Part shown: piece after piece, positions 60,513 to 64,000 of the stretch
How the letters are laid out: every line of letters begins with the position of its first letter
Numbering within the stretch: position 1 is the first letter of the stretch
Source of the DNA: Vitis vinifera
Lineage: Eukaryota > Streptophyta > Magnoliopsida > Vitales > Vitaceae
Assembly (NCBI RefSeq): GCF_030704535.1
Contig: NC_081812.1
Location: 22,977,501 to 23,041,500, forward strand
Direction: 5' to 3'
Length of the DNA stretch: 64,000 nt
Program-made: the position numbers and the translations under genes
Notes under the pieces: generated by a model
Seen by the model: only the letters and a program-made list of their open reading frames with translations
Database searches by the model: none
Told to the model about the DNA's origin: nothing

Positions 60513-62027
60513 ATTAATGTAATTTGTCCTTTTGAATCGACTAGATTTTGTAGTGGTTGAAAGTTCAAACTCAAGTGTTTTGTAACGCTAATATGATATG
60601 GGTGTTTTTTACCTTTTCCAAAAGTAAAGGTTATCATGTGATTAATGCTTTTGATTAAATAAAAAAAATATTCTGTTATCTTTTTATTTATTAATTTTGT
60701 AATAATATGCATTACGCCACTGAAAGGTAATTTTGGCCACTATTAATACGATAGTGTCATGTATGTAAACATAATTTTATGCTTTTATATTTTATTTTAT
60801 TTTTTAAAAACTTTAATCTGACTTATTTGATAATCTTATTCAATAATCAAATTTTATCATATAGTTTAAATAATTTAGTTCAAAACTTACATACCAAATA
60901 GACTTTACTATATATATATATATATAAAGTATCATTAATTTATGTCTCATGTTTAATATCTTGTACCATGGTGTTTTTCTTTTTCATCGTACTCTCATAT
61001 CCATAGGAAAATTTGAGGAAAAATATAAAGGAAAGAAAATATAGAAGAAAAGTAAAAGTGAAAAAAAATAAAAAATAGAATTAAAAATAATAAATTATTT
61101 TTATTTATTATTTCAAACTCATTTTATTTATTTTAATTTATTAATATAAAAATTAAATAATTTTAAAATACATAAGTTTTTAACTAATTTTAATTATATT
61201 TAATTTTCTTTAAAATATTTTATAAAAGAATCAAATATGATAAAATAATTTTTTTAGTATTTTTTTCTTTTTTTTATATTTTTCGAAAATCAAATATAAC
61301 CTATAAATTTATATAAGAACTTTGGGAGTCCGTACCTAAAATTTTCTTTTATTCATATTTGATTTAATTTAGTCATACAAATTAAAACTGTGGAAGTCGG
61401 TACCTAAAATTTTCCTTTCTTTTAATGTATTGCTCACAAGTGAAAGGGCACCTGACCGACCATTATCTTTTTCACCGTAATCCGGAAAAAAGATTTGTTG
61501 TTAAGAACTTAAGATCTCTCTACTTTTCATACCTCCAGGAGGAAAAAAGGAAAGTCTCCACCTTTTCAAACCCCCGGGGAGAAAATATGAAGTGGGTTCT
61601 GACGAGATCTCCATATGATTCGTCATGATTGATGGATGGCCCCCACAACGGTTATTTTTCCAACAAAAATCCAAGGCTACTTTCTCAGTTGCTCGATCCC
61701 ATTTCCCACCCACAATAAATAAATGAATGAATTGAACCATACATTAAAAGCATTATTTTGAATAATAATCTGGGGTCCCAACTCCCAAGTATCTGTAATC
61801 CCGTGACTCTCAAAGTCAAGGAGCCCACCGTTCACGGGGTCATTGTCATCTCTAATCTTTTGATCATTCAGATAAAACTAGTCTTATTTCTTTATTTTTT
61901 CCCTGTCCAGAAGGCATCTCACTGTAATCGTTTCATTCTCCTATTTGTTTTGTCGAAAATCAGTTGATTTTCATTGCATCGACTTCGTTTCCACAGATCT
62001 TGACGTGGGTTTGTTTGTGGTTGCCAG
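60513..62027. other. Intergenic region between DUF642 and SMT1
   Basis: It contains the DUF642 3' untranslated region, AT-rich DNA with a foldback repeat (next entry), a pair of short direct repeats (GTCCGTACCTAAAATTTT near 61330 and GTCGGTACCTAAAATTTT near 61397) and, from about 61420, the probable SMT1 promoter and leader. No gene is seen. Confidence 0.55.
60995..61305. repeat. AT-rich foldback element (MITE-like)
   Basis: GAAAATTTGAGGAAAAATAT near the left and TTTTTCGAAAATCAAATATA near the right flank an AT-rich core that resembles those of the repeats at 5156 and 12768 (for example TAAATAATTTTAAAATACATAAGTTTTTAA against the same motif reversed). Confidence 0.4.
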
Positions 62028-64000
62028 ATGTCGAGATCTGGAGCATTGGATCTGGCTTCTGGGGTTGGTGGGAAGATTGAGAAAAATGAAGTACTCTCAG
62101 CTGTTCAGAAGTATCTCTCCTTCAATCCACCTCTCTTTCTTTACTAAATTTATTCTTCAATCAATATATGGATCGCTACACTTGTTCTTGCTACGAAAAC
62201 TGAAAATGGTTGTTGTTTTTGCTCTCAATAACAAAAGTACTTTTCCCAATATGTTGATATGGAATCAATTCATTGTGTTTTCTAAAGCATTGATGTTGGG
62301 TCCATTGTGCTTTTAGTCATCGACATGACTGTAGGGTAGTTTGATTTCAGACTTTCCGGTCAAAATGCCCTTTTGGGCAAACCCAAGAGTAAGAAAGGAG
62401 ACGGTATTTATAAATTGTACCTACAGTATAAATTTAAAAATCACATTTTGAAACTGGGTCTAAATAACAGTACTTTTCAGTGCTTCTGAAGTGATGATAT
62501 CTTTGTAAAAGCACTTCTAAAAGAGTAAATAGAATCTTGGTTATGAGGCTTCTTAAGATTGGAATCAATGAATTCATTCCATCTCTGTTTGGTCCCTACA
62601 ATGATTTTTCACACTTACACTGCCAAGTTTTGTATCCAGAGATGCCATGTTGAATAGAATGGATTGGTTTAATCCCAGTAGGTATTAACACAAATCCTGA
62701 ATTGTTCATCCAAAATCCTATGTAGGATGGAATGGATTGATTTAATTTTACTGAACTTGCAGCAACAGAATGGTGATTTTTTATATTGTTAATAAAAATA
62801 ATGTCACTGAGGTTTTTATGTTTGGGAGATTTCTGTAGTGACAGCTTGTTTTGACTCTGTAGGTATGAGAAGTATCATGTTTGTCATGGAGGGGACGAGG
62901 AAGAGAGAAGAGCTAATTACACTGACATGGTAAAAGCATTTTGATAAATTTTGATCTGCTGAAAAAAGATTTATTGGATCAGTGGTAAAGGTCTCATGGA
63001 TTTCAGGTTAACAAATACTATGATCTTGCTACAAGCTTTTACGAATATGGGTGGGGTGAGTCTTTCCATTTTGCGTCTAGGTAAGTAGTAATAATTTCCA
63101 CAAGCATATTGCCATAAATATTTGAAGATATATAATTTAACAGATAGCATCATGGTTCCTGTACTGGTAGATGGAAAGGGGAGTCCCTTCGAGAGAGCAT
63201 CAAACGACATGAACATTTTCTTGCAGTGCAACTAGGATTGAAATGTGGACAGAAGGTTTGTTTGATTCAGTTATTGCTGCAGCAGGAGATAGAAATTCGT
63301 CGTATGCATGGCAATTTTCATCCTTCACTAATTTTAACTGTGGTCTTCTAATTAACAGGTGTTGGATGTAGGCTGTGGCATTGGAGGTCCCCTAAGAGAA
63401 ATCGCTAGATTCAGGTAACTAGTGATTCATGTGTTCAACTACATTTCCATACTTGGAAAAATGGTTTCTCTCATTTAGTGGTTTTTTTGGGGGTCTTTTT
63501 CCACTGCAAGAGATAGCCTGATATTAATAACCCTGTACAGTGATACTTCTATTACAGGGTTGAATAACAATGAATATCAAATAACAAGGGGAAAGGTACA
63601 GGATTTTTTTTCTCTTTTGTGATAAGTGGCACACACACCTTGGGAAATTCATTGATTCAACATTCGTTATATATTCTTTTTTTATTTTTTTGTGACCATG
63701 AAGATATGGTCCAAATGATTTTTGTTCAAAATTTAAGCTTGGGAGCCTTGGTTGCTTTACAGGAGCTAAACCGCCTTGCTGGAGTGGACAAGACCTGCAA
63801 CTTTGAGTTGGTTAGATTTATTTTGACTCAAATTTGCTTTCATGTGTGGACAACTTTGTGATGAAGTGCTTTCTCCTAGCTTTCTTATCCTTTTTTCACA
63901 TTGAATTCGATGTCTGTATCATTTAGAACACATAATCTATAGCTCAATGATGTCCGACCCCTTGACAGTTTTTGTTAAATGATAATCAGGCCGACTTCAT
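62028..64000 (+). CDS. SMT1: Sterol C-24 methyltransferase SMT1, 5' part (runs off the window)
   Basis: Eight exons are visible: 62028-62110, 62863-62929, 63007-63080, 63171-63255, 63359-63414, 63541-63595, 63763-63810 and 63990-64000 (continuing). They join in phase to about 159 residues, roughly the first half of a 336-346 residue enzyme. SMT1 transfers a methyl group from S-adenosylmethionine to C-24 of cycloartenol, the entry to plant sterols (EC 2.1.1.41), at the ER. Clear motifs: [39 protein letters not shown]-type sterol-binding region (YEYGWG near 62-67), then SAM motif [17 protein letters not shown] from residue 104, and [10 protein letters not shown]. The eighth exon start GCCGACTTCAT matches family ADFM. 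Exon 7 ends ...CNFEL where relatives have CNFVK, so that donor site (GTTAGA at 63811) is the least certain. Confidence 0.93.

Overview
The window is nuclear DNA of a flowering plant. It has spliced plant genes with GT-AG introns, AT-rich intergenic DNA full of small foldback elements, and a nested pair of LTR retroelements. Gene content and repeat style suggest a woody eudicot, most likely grapevine (Vitis) or a close relative. That species call is inference; no database was searched.

Layout. 1-3.5 kb: a LigB-type extradiol dioxygenase gene (+). 4.65-7.17 kb: a 1.25 kb tandem non-coding duplication. 7.5-12.6 kb and 14.75-20.1 kb: two copies of a segment holding a CC-NBS-LRR (NLR) resistance gene (+), a leftover LRR fragment, and the tail of a leucine-rich-repeat receptor kinase (-). 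The right copy has the whole kinase gene (PXC3-like, 19.5-22.3 kb) but a broken NLR. The left copy has an open NLR and only a stub of the kinase. 23.3-29.0 kb: no gene seen. 29.05-29.37 kb: a tandem promoter-like duplication, followed by unidentified coding-like sequence. 30.3-38.6 kb: a young Ty1/copia element on the - strand, split by a long-LTR Gypsy-type remnant. 38.8-50.6 kb: a direct tandem duplication with one NAC transcription factor gene (-) per copy. 50.7-58.5 kb: a 7.8 kb Mutator-like element with a 9 bp target duplication, carrying a satellite array rich in CTTGTACA. 58.8-60.5 kb: a DUF642 cell-wall protein gene (+). 62.0 kb to the end: the first eight exons of sterol C-24 methyltransferase SMT1 (+).

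How it fits together. In Arabidopsis the PXC3 gene (At2g41820) neighbours two DUF642 genes (At2g41800, At2g41810). PXC3 and DUF642 here are probably an old syntenic pair pushed 36 kb apart by the copia element, the NAC duplication and the Mutator-like element. The NLR duplication is a separate, younger event that started in the PXC3 3' flank. The most unusual items are the 7.8 kb Mutator-like element with its internal satellite, the two NAC copies that lost the same C-terminal tail by different mutations, and the swap between intact and broken members in the NLR/receptor-kinase duplication.

Limits. Exon boundaries were read by eye from splice signals and protein continuity. Non-coding similarities were aligned by eye, so repeat edges are approximate except where target duplications fix them.
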